Positions 1-15,325 of a stretch of DNA of 64,000 bases are shown here, in pieces. The stretch is from Apostichopus japonicus. Its lineage: Eukaryota > Echinodermata > Holothuroidea > Aspidochirotida > Stichopodidae. The DNA lies in contig NC_092561.1 in assembly GCF_037975245.1 (NCBI RefSeq), forward strand, positions 12,521,001 to 12,585,000. Reading direction: 5' to 3'. A program made the translations under genes and the position numbers. The notes beneath the pieces are model-generated. The model was not told the origin of the DNA, made no database searches, and saw only the letters and a list, made by a program, of their open reading frames with translations. How positions within the stretch are numbered: position 1 is the stretch's first letter; every line of letters starts with the position of its first letter.

Positions 1-3000
1 CAATTGATCGGTACCGCACATTCGATTGATCGGTACCGAACATTCGATTGATCGATAACGCAGATTCGATCGATCGGTACCTCACATTCGATCGATCACT
101 ACCGCACATTCGATTGATCGGTACCACACATTCGATTGATCGGCACTGCACATTCGATTGATCGACACCGCACATTCGTTCCGTCGGTACCGCACATTCA
201 ATTGATCGGTACCGCACATTCAATTTGTCGGTACCGCATATTCGATTAATCGATACCGCTCATTCGTTCCGTCGGTACCGCACATTCGATTGATCCGTAC
301 CGCACATTCGATTGATTGATACCGCACATTCGATTAATCGATACCGCACATTCGTTCCCTCGGTACCGCACATTCGATTGATCGGTATGGCACATTCGAT
401 TGACCGATAACGCACATTCGATTGATCGGTACCGAACATTCGATCGATCGTTACCGCACATTCGATTGATCGGTACCGCACATTCGATTGATCGGTACGG
501 CACATTCAATTGATCGGTACCGCACATTCTATTGATCGGTACCGCACATTCGATTGATCGGTACCCCACATTCGATTGATCGGTACCGGACATTTCATTG
601 ATCGATACCGCACATTCGATTAATCGGAACCGAACATTCGATATTTCGGTACCGCACAATCGATCGATCAGTACCGCACATTCTATTGATCGGTACCGCA
701 CAATCGATATTTCGGTACCGCACATTCGATCGATCACTACCGCACATTCGATTGATCGGTACTGCACATTCGATTGATCGACACCGCACATTCGTTCCGT
801 CGGTACCGCACATTCGATTCATCGGTACCGCACATTCGATTGATCGGTACCGCACATTCAATTTGTCGGTACCGCACATTCGATTAATCGATACCGCTCA
901 TTCGTTCCGTCGGTACCGCACATTCGATTGATCGGCACCGAACATTCGATTCATCGGTACTGAACATTCGATTGATCGGTACCGCACATTCGATTGATCG
1001 GTACCTCACATTTAATTCATCGGTACCGCACATTCGATTAATCGATACCGCTCATTCGTTCCGTCGGTACCGCACATTCGATTGATCGGTACCGCACATT
1101 CGATTGATTGGTACCGCACATTCGATTAATCGATTCCGCACATTCCTTCCCTCGGTACCGCACATTCGATTGATCGGTATGGCACATTCGATTGATCGTT
1201 ACCGCACATTCGATTGATTGGTACCGCACATTCGATTGATCGTTACCGTAAATTCGATTGATCGGTAACGTACAATCGATTGATCGGTACCGCACATTCG
1301 ATTGATCGGTAACGCACATTCGATTCATCGGTACCGCACAATCGATCGATCGGTACTGCACATTAGATTGATCGGTACCGAATATTCGATTGATCGATAA
1401 CGCAAATTCGATTGATCGGTACCGAACATTCGATCGATCGTTACCGCACATTCGATCGATCGGTACCGCACATTCGATTGATCGGTACGGCACATTCAAT
1501 TGATCGGCACCGCACATTCTATTGATCGGTACCGCACATTCGATTGATCGGTACCGCACATTCGATTGATCGGTACCGGACATTTCATTGATCGATACCG
1601 CATATTCGATTGATCGGTAACGCACATTCGATTGATCGGTACCGCACATTCGATTAATCGATACCGCACATTCGTTTTGTCGGAACCGCACATCCGATTG
1701 ATCGGTAGGGCACATTCGATTGATCGGTACCGTACATTCGATTGATTGGTACCGCACATTCGATTGATCGTTACCGCAAATTCGAATGATCGGTTACGTA
1801 TAATCGATTGATCGGTACCGCACATTCGATTGATCGGTAACGCACATTCAATTGATCGGTACCGAACATTCGATTGATCGGTACCGCACAATCCATCGAT
1901 CGGTACCGCACATTCGATCGATCGGTACCGCACATTCGATCGATTGGTACCGCACATTCGATTGATCGGTACGGCACATTCAATTGATCGGTCCTGCACA
2001 TTCTATTGATCGGTACCGCACATTCGATTGATCGGTACCGCACATTCGATTGATCGGTACCGGACATTTCATTGATCGTTACCGCACATTCGATTGATCG
2101 GTACCGCACATTCGATTGATCGTTATCGCAAATTCGAATTATCGGTAACGTATAATCGATTGATCGGTACCGCACATTCGATTGATCGGTACCGAACATT
2201 CGATATTTCGGTACCGCACAATCGATCGAGCAGTACCGCACATTCCATTGATCGGTACCGCACAATCGATCGATCGGTACCGCACATTCGATCGATCACT
2301 ACCGCACATTCGATTGATCGGTACCACACATTCGATTGATCGGTACTGCACATTCGATTGATCGACACCGCACATTCGTTCCGTCGGTACCGCACATTCG
2401 ATTGATCGGTACCGCACATTCAATTGATCGATACCGCACATTCAATTTGTCGGTACCGGACATTCGATTAATCGATACCGCTCATTCTTGCCGTCGGTAC
2501 CGCACATTCGATTGATCTGTACCGAACATTCGATTGACTGGTACCGCACATTCGATTAATCGATACCGCACATTCCTTTCCTCGGTACCGCACATTCGAT
2601 TGATCGGTATGGCACATTCGATTGATCGATAACGCACATTCGATTGATCGGTACCGCACATTCGCTTAACCATACCGCACATTCGTTTCGTCGGAACCGC
2701 ACATCCGATTGATCGGTACGGCACATTCGATTGATCGGTACCGCACAATCAATTGATCGGTACCGAACATTCGATTGATCGGTTCCGCACATTCGATTAA
2801 TGTGTACCGCACATTCGATTGATCGGTACCGCAAATTCGATTGATCGATACCGCACATTCGTTCCGTCGGTACCGCACATTCGATTGATCGGTACCGCAC
2901 ATTCGACTGATCGGTACCGCAAATTCGATTGATCGGTACCGCACATTCGATTGATCGTTACCGCAAATTCGATTGATCGGTATACCGCACATTCGATTGA

Positions 3001-4599
3001 TCGGTATACCGCACATAAGATTGATCGATACCGCACATTCTATTAAACGATACCGCACATTCGTTCCGTCGGTACCGCACATTCGATTGATTGATACGGC
3101 ACATTCGATTGATCGGTACGGCACATTCGATTGATCGGCACCGAACATTCGATTGATCGGTACTGCACATTCGATTGATCGGTACTGCACATTCAATTGA
3201 TCTGTACTGCACATTTAATCCATCTGTACCGAACATTCGATTGATCGGTTCCGCACATTCGATTAATGGGTACCGCACATTCGATTGATCGGTACCGCAC
3301 ATTCGATTGATCGATACCGCTCATTCGTTCCGTCGGTACCGCACATTCGATTGATCGGTACCGCACATTCGATTAATCGGTACCGCACATTCCATTGATC
3401 GGTACCGCAAATTCGATTGATCGGTACCGAACATTCGATTGATCGATAACGCACATTCGATTGATCGGTACGGAATATTCGATTGATCGATAACGCACAT
3501 TCGATTGATCGGTACGGCACATTCGATTGACCGGTACGGCACATTCGATTGATCGGTACCGCACATTAGATTAATCGGTACCGCATATTCGATTGTTCGG
3601 TTCCGAACATTCGATTGATCGATTACGCACATTCGATTGATCGGTACCGAACATTCGATATTTCGGTACCGCACATTCGATCGATCAGTACCGCACATTC
3701 TATTGATCGGTACCGCACAATCGATCGATCGGTAACGCACATTCGATCGATCACTACCGCACATTCGATTGATCGGTACCACACATTCGATTGATCGGTA
3801 CTGCACATTCGATTAATCGACACCGCACATTCGTTCCGTCGGTACCCCACATTCGATTGATCGGTACCCCACATTCGATCGGTCCCGGACATTCAATTTG
3901 TCGGTACCGCACATTCGATTAATCGATACCGCACATTCGTTCCGTCGGTACCGCACATTCAATTGATCCGCACCGAACATTGGATTGATCGGTACCGCAC
4001 ATTCGATTAATCGATACCGCACATTCGTTCCGTCGGTACCGCACATTCGATTGATCGGTACCGCACATTCGATTGATCGTTACCGCAAATTCGATTGATC
4101 GGTACCGCACATTCGATTGATCGGTATACCGCACATAAGATTGATCGATACCGCACATTCTATTAAACGATACCGCATATTCGTTCCGTCGGTACCGCAC
4201 ATTCGATTGATTGATACGGCACATTCGATTGATCGGTACGGCACATTCGATTGATCGGCACCGAACATTCGATCGATCGGTACGGCACATTCGTTTGATC
4301 GTTACCGCACATTCGATTGATCGGTAACGCACATTCGATTGATCGTTACCGCAAATTCGATTGATCGGTAACGTACAATCGATTGATCGGTACAGCACAT
4401 TCGATTGATCGGTAACGCACATTCGATTGATCGGTACCGCACATTCGATTAATCGATACCGCACATTCGTTCCGTCGGTACCGCACATTCGATTGATCGG
4501 TACCGCACATTCGATTGATCGTTACCGCACATTCGATTGATCGGTATACCGCACAGAAGATTGATCGATACCGCACATTCTATTAAACGATACCGCACA

Positions 4600-7500
4600 A
4601 TCGTTCCGTCGGTACCGCACATTCGATTGATTGGTACGGCACATTCGATTGATCGGTACGGCACATTCGTTTGATCGTTACCGCACATTCGATTGATCGG
4701 TACCGCAAATTCGATTGATCGGTAACGTACAATCGATTGATCGGTACAGCACATTCGATTGATCGGTACCGCACATTCGATTGATCGGTACCGCAAATTC
4801 GACTGATCGGTACCGCACATTCGATTGATTGGTACCGCAAATTCGATTGATCGGTACTGAACATTCGATTGATCGATAACGCACATTCGATTGATCGGTA
4901 CCGAACATTCGATTGATCGGTACCGTACATTCGATTGATCAGTACCGCACATTCGATTGATCGGTACCGAACATTCGATTGATCGATAACGCACATTCGA
5001 ATGATCGGTACCGAACATTCGATTGATCGGTACCGCACAATCGATCGATCGGTACCGCACATTCGATTGATCGGTACCGTACATTCGATTGAAAAGTACC
5101 GCACAATCGATTGATCGGTACCGAACATTCGATTGATCAATCACGCACATTCGATTGATCGGTCGGCTAACATTCGTTTGATCGATAACGCACATTCGAT
5201 TAATCGGTACCGCACATTCGATTGATCGGTACCGCACATTCGATTGATCGGTACCGCACATTCGATTGATCGGTGCCGTACATTCGATTGATCAGTACCG
5301 CACAATCGATTGATCGGTACCGCACATTCGATTGATCAATCACGCACATTCGATTGATCGGTCGGCTAACATTCGTTTGATCGATAACGCACATTCGATT
5401 AATCGGTACCGAACATTCGATAGATCCGTACCGCACATTCGATTGATCGGTACCGCACATTCGATTGATCGGTACCGCACATTCGATTGATCGATACCGC
5501 ACATTCGTTCCGTCGGTAACACACATTCGATTGATCGGTACCGCATATTCGATTGATCGGTACCGAACATTCGATTGATTGGCAGCGCAAATTCGATTGA
5601 TCGGTACCGAACATTCGTTTGATCGGTACCGCACATGCGATTGATCTGTACCGCACATGCGATTGATTGGTACCGCACATGCGATTAACCATACCGCACA
5701 TTCGTTTCGTCGGAACCGCACATCCGATTGATCGGTACGGCACATTCGATTGATCGGTACCGCACAATCAATTGATCGGTACCGCACATGCGATTGATCG
5801 GTACCGCACATGCGATTGATCGGTACCGCACATTCGATTGATTGGTACGGCACATTCGATTGATCGGCACCGAACATTCGATCGATCGGTACGGCACATT
5901 CGTTTGATCGTTACCGCACAATCGATTGATCGGTACTGCACATTCGATTGATCGTTACCACAAATTCGATTGATCGGTAACGTACAATCGATTGATCGGT
6001 ACAGCACATTCGATTGATCGGTAACGCACATTCGATTGATCGGTAACGCACATTCGATTAATCGATACCGCACATTCGTTCCGTCGGTACCGCACATTCG
6101 ATTGATCGGTACCGCACATTCGATTGATCGTTACCGCAAATTCGATTGATCGGTACCGCACATTCGATTGATCGGTATACCGCACATAAGATTGATCGAT
6201 ACCGCACATTCTATTAAACGATACCGCACAATCGTTCCGTCGGTACCGCACATTCGATTGATTGGTACGGCACATTCGATTGATCGGTACGGCACATTCG
6301 ATTGATCGGCACCGAACATTCGATTGATCGGTACGGCACATTCGTTTGATCGTTACCGCACATTCGATTGATCGGTACCGCAAATTCGATTGATCGGTAA
6401 CGTACAATCGATTGATCGGTACAGCACATTCGATTGATCGGTACCGCACATTCGATTGATCGGTACCGCAAATTCGACTGATCGGTACCGCACATTCGAT
6501 TGATTGGTACCGCAAATTCGATTGATCGGTACTGAACATTCGATTGATCGATAACGCACATTCGATTGATCGGTACCGAACATTCGATTGATCGGTACCG
6601 TACATTCGATTGATCAGTACCGCACATTCGATTGATCGGTACCGAACATTCGATTGATCGAAAACGCACATTCGAATGATCGGTACCGAACATTCGATTG
6701 ATCGGTACCGCACAATCGATCGATCGGTACCGCACATTCGATTGATCGGTACCGTACATTCGATTGATCAGTACCGCACAATCGATTGATCGGTACCGAA
6801 CATTCGATTGATCAATCACGCACATTCGATTGATCGGTCGGCTAACATTCGTTTGATCGATAACGCACATTCGATTAATCGGTACCGAACATTCGATTGA
6901 TCAATCACGCACATTCGATTGATCGGTCGGCTAACATTCGTTTGATCGATAACGCACATTCGATTAATCGGTACCGAACATTCGATAGATCCGTACCGCA
7001 CATTCGATTGATCGGTACCGCACATTCGATTGATCGGTACCGCACATTCGATTGATCGATACCGCACATTCGTTCCGTCGGTAACACACATTCGATTGAT
7101 CGGTACCGCATATTCGATTGATCGGTACCGAACATTCGATTGATTGGCAGCGCAAATTCGATTGATCGGTACCGAACATTCGTTTGATCGGTACCGCACA
7201 TGCGATTGATCTGTACCGCACATGCGATTGATTGGTACCGCACATGCGATTAACCATACCGCACATTCGTTTCGTCGGAACCGCACATCCGATTGATCGG
7301 TACGGCACATTCGATTGATCGGTACCGCACAATCAATTGATCGGTACCGCACATGCGATTGATCGGTACCGCACATGCGATTGATCGGTACCGCACATTC
7401 GATTGATTGGTACGGCACATTCGATTGATCGGCACCGAACATTCGATCGATCGGTACGGCACATTCGTTTGATCGTTACCGCACATTCGATTGATCGGTA

Positions 7501-9730
7501 CTGCACATTCGATTGATCGTTACCGCAAATTCGATTGATCGGTAACGTACAATCGATTGATCGGTAACGCACATTCGATTAATCGATACCGCACATTCGT
7601 TCCGTCGGTACCGCACATTCGATTGATCGGTACCGCACATTCGATTGATCGTTACCGCAAATTCGATTGATCGGTACCGCACATTCGATTGATCGGTATA
7701 CCGCACATAAGATTGATCGATACCGCACATTCTATTAAACGATACCGCACAATCGTTCCGTCGGTACCGCACATTCGATTGATTGGTACGGCACATTCGA
7801 TTGATCGGTACGGCACATTCGATTGATCGGCACCGAACATTCGATTGATCGGTACGGCACATTCGTTTGATCGTTACCGCACATTCGATTGATCGGTACC
7901 GCAAATTCGATTGATCGGTAACGTACAATCGATTGATCGGTACAGCACATTCGATTGATCGGTACCGCACATTCGATTGATCGGTACCGCAAATTCGACT
8001 GATCGGTACCGCACATTCGATTGATTGGTACCGCAAATTCGATTGATCGGTACTGAACATTCGATTGATCGATAACGCACATTCGATTGATCGGTACCGA
8101 ACATTCGATTGATCGGTACCGTACATTCGATTGATCAGTACCGCACATTCGATTGATCGGTACCGAACATTCGATTGATCGAAAACGCACATTCGAATGA
8201 TCGGTACCGAACATTCGATTGATCGGTACCGCACAATCAATTGATCTGTACCGCACATGCGATTAATTGGTACCGCACATGCGATTAACCATACCGCACA
8301 TTCGTTTCGTCGGAACCGCACATCCGATTGATCGGTACGGCACATTCGATTGATCGGTACCGCACAATCAATTGATCGGTACCGCACATGCGATTGATCG
8401 GTACCGCACATGCGATTGATCGGTACCGCACATTCGATTGATTGGTACGGCACATTCGATTGATCGGCACCGAACATTCGATCGATCGGTACGGCACATT
8501 CGTTTGATCGTTACCGCACATTCGATTGATCGGTACTGCACATTCGATTGATCGTTACCGCAAATTCGATTGATCGGTAACGTACAATCGATTGATCGGT
8601 AACGCACATTCGATTAATCGATACCGCACATTCGTTCCGTCGGTACCGCACATTCGATTGATCGGTACCGCACATTCGATTGATCGTTACCGCAAATTCG
8701 ATTGATCGGTACCGCACATTCGATTGATCGGTATACCGCACATAAGATTGATCGATACCGCACATTCTATTAAACGATACCGCACAATCGTTCCGTCGGT
8801 ACCGCACATTCGATTGATTGGTACGGCACATTCGATTGATCGGTACGGCACATTCGATTGATCGGCACCGAACATTCGATTGATCGGTACGGCACATTCG
8901 TTTGATCGTTACCGCACATTCGATTGATCGGTACCGCAAATTCGATTGATCGGTAACGTACAATCGATTGATCGGTACAGCACATTCGATTGATCGGTAC
9001 CGCACATTCGATTGATCGGTACCGCAAATTCGACTGATCGGTACCGCACATTCGATTGATTGGTACCGCAAATTCGATTGATCGGTACTGAACATTCGAT
9101 TGATCGATAACGCACATTCGATTGATCGGTACCGCACATTCGATTGATCGGTACCGCACATTCGATTGATCGGTGCCGTACATTCGATTGATCAGTACCG
9201 CACAATCGATTGATCGGTGCCGAACATTCGATTGATCAATCACGCACATTCGATTGATCGGTCGGCTAACATTCGTTTGATCGATAACGCACATTCGATT
9301 AATCGGTACCGAACATTCGATTGATCGGTACCGCACATTCGATTGATCGGTACCGCACATTCGATTGATCGGTACCGCACATTCGATTGATCGATACCGC
9401 ACATTCGTTCCGTCGGTAACACACATTCGATTGATCGGTACCGCATATTCGATTGATCGGTACCGAACATTCGATTGATTGGCAGCGCAAATTCGATTGA
9501 TCGGTACCACACAATCGATTGATCGGTACCGCACATTCGACTGATCGGTACCGCACATTCCATTGATTGGTACCGAAAATTCGATTGATCGGTACCGAAC
9601 ATTCGATTGATCGATAACGCACATTCGATTGATCGGTACGGAATATTCGATTGATCGATAACGCACATTCGATTGATCGGTACGGCACATTCGATTGACC
9701 GGTACAGCACATTCGATTGATCGGTATCGC
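4600..9730. repeat. Recently amplified higher-order blocks inside the satellite
   Basis: Within the array, long blocks repeat with near-perfect identity. 5340-5921 recurs at 6905-7486 (shift 1565), and 7250-7486 recurs at 8285-8521 (shift 1035). 6131-6319 recurs at 7652-7840 (shift 1521) and 8687-8875 (shift 1035). 4678-4908 recurs at 6353-6583 and 7874-8104. The shifts are 22n plus 1 or 3, because blocks include off-length monomers such as the one reading CGGTATACCG. Diagnostic variants, for example the rare GTCGGCTAAC unit, travel with the blocks. This points to recent unequal exchange or replication-based amplification of 1.0-1.6-kb multimers. Confidence 0.85.
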
Positions 9731-12138
9731 ACATTAGATTAATCGGTACCGCCTATTCGATTGATCGGTTCCGAACATTCGATTGATCGATAACGCACAT
9801 TCGATTGATCGGTACCGAACATTCGATATTTCGGTACCGCACAATCGATCGATCAGTACCGCACATTCTATTGATCGGTACCGCACAATCGATCGATCGG
9901 TACGCACATTCGATCGATCACTACCGCACATTCGATTGATCGGTACGACACATTCGATTGATCGGCACCGAACATTCGATTGATCGGTACTGCACATTCG
10001 ATTGATCGGTACTGCACATTCAATTGATCTGTACTGCACATTTAATCCATCTGTACCGAACATTCGATTGATCGGTTCCGCACATTCGATTAATGGGTAC
10101 CGCACATTCGATTGATCGGTACCGGACATTTCATTGATCGATACCACACATTCGACTGATCGGTACCGCACATTCCATTGATTGGTACCGCAAATTCGAT
10201 TGATCGGTACCGAACATTCGATTGATCGATAACGCACATTCGATTGATCGGTACGGAATATTCGATTGATCGATAACGCACATTCGATTGATCGGTACGG
10301 CACATTCGATTGACCGGTACGGCACATTCGATTGATCGGTACCGCACATTAGACTAATCGGTACCGCCTATTCGATTGATCGGTTCCGAACATTCGATTG
10401 ATCGATAACGCACATTCGATTGATCGGTACCGAACATTCGATATTTCGGTACCGCACAATCGATCGATCAGTACCGCACATTCTATTGATCGGTACCGCA
10501 CAATCGATCGATCGGTACCGCACATTCGATCGATCACTACCGCACATTCGATTGATCGGTACGACACATTCGATTGATCGGTACTGCACATTCGATTGAT
10601 CGACACCGCACATTCGTTCCGTCGGTACCGCACATTCGATTGATCGGTACCGCACATTCGATCGGTACCGCACATTCAATTTTTCGGTACCGCACATTCG
10701 ATTAATCGATACCGCTCATTCGTTCCGTCGGTACCGCACATTCGATTGATCCGTACCGCACATTCGATTGATCGGTACCGCACATTCGATTGATCGATAC
10801 CGCACATTCGTTCCGTCGGTACCGCACATTCGATTGATCGGTACCGCACATTCGATTGATCGTTACCGCAAATTCGATTGATCGGTAACGTACAATCGAT
10901 TGATCGGTACCGCACATTCGATTGATCGGTAACGCACATCCGATTGATCGGTACCGCACAATCGATCGATCGGTACTGCACATTGGATTCATCGGTACCG
11001 CACATTCGATTGATCGGTACGACACATTCGATTGATCGGTACTGCACATTCGATCGATCGACACCGCACATTCGTTCCGTCGGTACCGCACATTCGTTTG
11101 ATCGGTACCGCACATTCAATTGATCGGTACGGCACATTCAATTTGTCGGTACCGCATATTCGATTAATCGATACCGCTCATTCGTTCCGTCGGTACCGCA
11201 CATTCGATTGATCCGTACCGCACATTCGATTGATTGGTACCGCATATTCGATTAATCGATACCGCTCATTCGTTCCGTCGGTACCGCACATTCGATTGAT
11301 CCGTACCGCACATTCGATTGATTGGTACCGCATATTCGATTAATCGATTCCGCACATTCCTTCCCTCGGTACCGCACATTCGATTGATCGGTATGGCACA
11401 TTCGATTGATCGTTACCGCACATTCGATTGATTGGTACCGCACATTCGATTGATCGTTACCGCAAATTCGATTGATCGGTAACGTACAATCGATTGATCG
11501 GTACCGCACATTCGATTGATCGGTAACGCACATTCGATTCATCGGTACCGCACAATCGATCGATCGGTACTGCACATTAGATTGATCGGTACCGAATATT
11601 CGATTGATCGATAACGCACATTCGATTGATCGGTACCGAACATTCGATCGATCGTTACCGCACATTCGATCGATCGGTACCGCACATTCGATTGATCGGT
11701 ACGGCACATTCAATTGATCGGTATCGCACATTCTATTGATCGGTACCGCACATTCGATTGATCGGTACCGCACATTCGATTGATCGGTACCGGACATTTC
11801 ATTGATCGATACCGCATATTCGATTGATCGGTACCGCACATTCGATTGATCGGTACGGCACATTCGATTAATCGATACCGCACTTTCGTTTTGTCGGAAC
11901 CGCACATCCCATTGATCGGTAGGGCACATTCGATTGATCGTTACCGTACATTCGATTGATTGGTACCGCACATTCGATTGATCGTTACCGCAAATTCGAA
12001 TGATCGGTAACGTGTAATCGATTGATCGGTACCGCACATTCGATTGATCGGTAACGCACATTCAATTGATCGTTACCGCACAATCGATCGATCGGTACTG
12101 CACATTCGATTGATCGGTACCGCACATTCGATTGATCG

Positions 12139-15100
12139 TTATCGCAAATTCGAATTATCGGTAACGTATAATCGATTGATCGGTACCGCACATTCTATTG
12201 ATCGGTACCGAACATTCGATATTTCGGTACCGCACAATCGATCGATCAGTACCGCACATTCCATTGATCGGTACCGCACAATCGATCGATCACTACCGCA
12301 CATTCGATTGATCGGTACCACACATTCGATTGATCGGTACTGCACATTCGATTGATCGACACCGCACATTCGTTCCGTCGGTACCGCAAATTCGATTGAT
12401 CGGTACCGCACATTCAATTGATCGGTACCGCACATTCAATTTGTCGGTACCGCACATTCGATTAATCGATACCGCTCATTCGTTCCGTCGGTACCGCACA
12501 TTCGATTGATCCGTACCGCACATTCGATTGATTGGTACCGCACATTCGATTGATCGGTACCGAACATTCGATCGATTGTAACCGCACATTCGATCGATCG
12601 GTACCGCACATTCGATTGATCGGTACGGCACATTCAATTGATCGGTCCTGCACATTCTATTGATCGGTACCGCACATTCGATTGATCGGTACCGCACATT
12701 CGATTGATCGGTACCGGACATTTCATTGATCGGTACCGCACATTCTATTGATCGGTACCGCACATTCGATTGATCGGTACCGCACATTCGATTGATCGGA
12801 ACGGAACATTCGATATTTCGGTACCGCACAATCGATCGATCAGTACCGCACATTCTATTGATCGGTACCGCACAATCGATCGATCGGTACCGCACATTCG
12901 ATCGATCACTACCGCACATTCGATTGATCGGTACTGCACATTCGATTGATCGACACCGCACATTCGTTCCGTCGGTACCGCACATTCGATTCATCGGTAC
13001 CGCACATTCGATTCATCGATACCGCACATTGAATTTGTCGGTACCACACATTCGATTAATCGATACCGCTCATTCGTTCCGTCGGTACTGCACATTCGAT
13101 TGATCGACACCGCACATTCGTTCCGTCGGTACCGCACATTCGATTGATCGGTACCGCACATTCAATTGATCGGTACCGCACATTCAATTTGTCGGTACCG
13201 CACATTCGATTCATCGATACCGCTCATTCGTTCCGTCGGTACCGCACATTCGATTGATCCGTACCGCACATTCGATTGATTGGTACCGCACATTCGATTA
13301 ATCGATACCGCACATTCCTTCCCTCGGTACCGCACATTCGATTGATCGGTATGGCACATTCGATTGATCGATAACGCACATTCGATTGATCGGTACCGAA
13401 CATTCGATCGATCGTTACCGCACATTCGATTGATCGGTACCGCACATTCTATTGATCGGTACCGCACATTCGATTGATCGGTACCGCACATTCGATTGAT
13501 CGGAACCGAACATTCGATATTTCGGTACCGCACAATCGATCGATCAGTACCGCACATTCGATTGATCGGTACCGCACATTCGATTGATTGGTACCGCACA
13601 TTCGATTAATCGATTCCGCACATTCCTTCCCTCGGTACCCCACATTCGATTGATCGGTATTGCACATTCGATTGATTGGTACCGCACAATCGATCGATCG
13701 GTACTGCACATTAGATTGATCGGTACCGAATATTCGATTGATCGATAACGCACATTCGATCGATCGGTACCGAACATTCGATCGATCGTTACCGCACATT
13801 CGATCGATCGGTACCGCACATTCGATTGATCGGTACGGCACATTCAATTGATCGGTATCGCACATTCTATTGATCGGTACCGCACATTCGATTGATCGGT
13901 ACCGCACATTCGATTGATCGGTACCGGACATTTCATTGATCGATACCGCATATTCGATTGATCGGTACCGCACATTCGATTGATCGGTACGGCACATTCG
14001 ATTAATCGATACCGCACATTCGTTTTGTCGGAACAGCACATCCGATTGATCGGTAGGGCACATTCGATTGATCGTTACCGTACATTCGATTGATTGGTAC
14101 CGCACATTCGATTGATCGTTACCGCAAATTCGAATGATCGGTAACGTGTAATCGATTGATCGGTTCCGCACATTCGATTGATCGGTAACGCACATTCAAT
14201 TGATCGTTACCGCACAATCGATCGATCGGTACTGCACATTCGATTGATCGGTACCGAACATTCGATTGATCGGTACCGCACAATCCATCGATCGGTACCG
14301 CACATCGGATCGATCGGTACCGCACATTCGATTGATCGTTATCGCAAATTCGAATTATCGGTAACGTATAATCGATTGATCGGTACCGCACATTCGATTG
14401 ATCGGTACCGAACATTCGATATTTCGGTACCGCACAATCGATCGATCAGTACCGCACATTCCATTGATCGGTACCGCACAATCGATCGATCGGTACCGCA
14501 CATTCGATCGATCACTACAGCACATTCGATTGATCGGTACCACACATTCGATTGATCGGTACTGCACATTCGATTGATCGACACCGCACATTCGTTCCGT
14601 CGGTACCGCACATTCGATTGATCGGTACCGCACATTCAATTGATCGGTACCGCACATTCAATTTGTCGGTACCGCACATTCGATTAATCGATACCGCTCA
14701 TTCGTTCCGTCGGTACCGCACATTCGATTGATCCGTACCGCACATTCGATTGATTGGTACCGCACATTCGATTAATCGATACCGCACATACCTTCCCTCG
14801 GTACCGCACATTCGATTGATCGGTATGGCACATTCGATTGATCGATAACGCACATTCGATTGATCGGTACCGAACATTCGATCGATCGTTACCGCACATT
14901 CGATTGATCGGTACCGCACATTCGATTGATCGGTACGGCACATTCAATTGATCGGTACCGCACATTCTATTGATCGGTACCGCACATTCGATTGATCGGT
15001 ACCGCACATTCGATTGATCGGAACCGAACATTCGATATTTCGGTATCGCACAATCGATCGATCAGTACCGCACATTCTATTGATCGGTACCGCACAATCG

Positions 15101-15325
15101 ATCGATCGGTACCGCACATTCGATCGATCACTACCGCACATTCGATTGATCGGTACTGCACATTCGATTGATCGACACCGCACATTCGTTCCGTCGGTAC
15201 CGAACATTCGATTCATCGGTACCGCACATTCGATTCATCGATACCGCACATTGAATTTGTCGGTACCACACATTCGATTAATCGATACCGCTCATTCGTT
15301 CCGTCGGTACCGCACATTCGATTGA
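12139..15325. repeat. 2.2-kb higher-order duplication in the satellite's right half
   Basis: 12139-12435 matches 14339-14635 (shift 2200, exactly 100 monomers) and 12792-13103 matches 15014-15325 (shift 2222, exactly 101 monomers). 11710-11907 matches 13844-14041 (shift 2134, 97 monomers). These copies are more diverged than the blocks at 4.6-9.7 kb. A further pair, 15703-15975 and 16585-16857, has shift 882. Units resembling 12.1-13.1 kb also occur at 0.25-1.0 and 2.1-2.4 kb, so the outer parts of the array share an older higher-order structure that the middle lacks. Confidence 0.75.

Noticed and set aside
7476-8477. 333-codon minus-strand open frame with a 22-residue repeat
   Set aside because: It lies wholly in the satellite. 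Equivalent frames exist in all phases and on the opposite strand, off-length monomers shift the frame, and there is no splice or promoter context. Not annotated as a gene.
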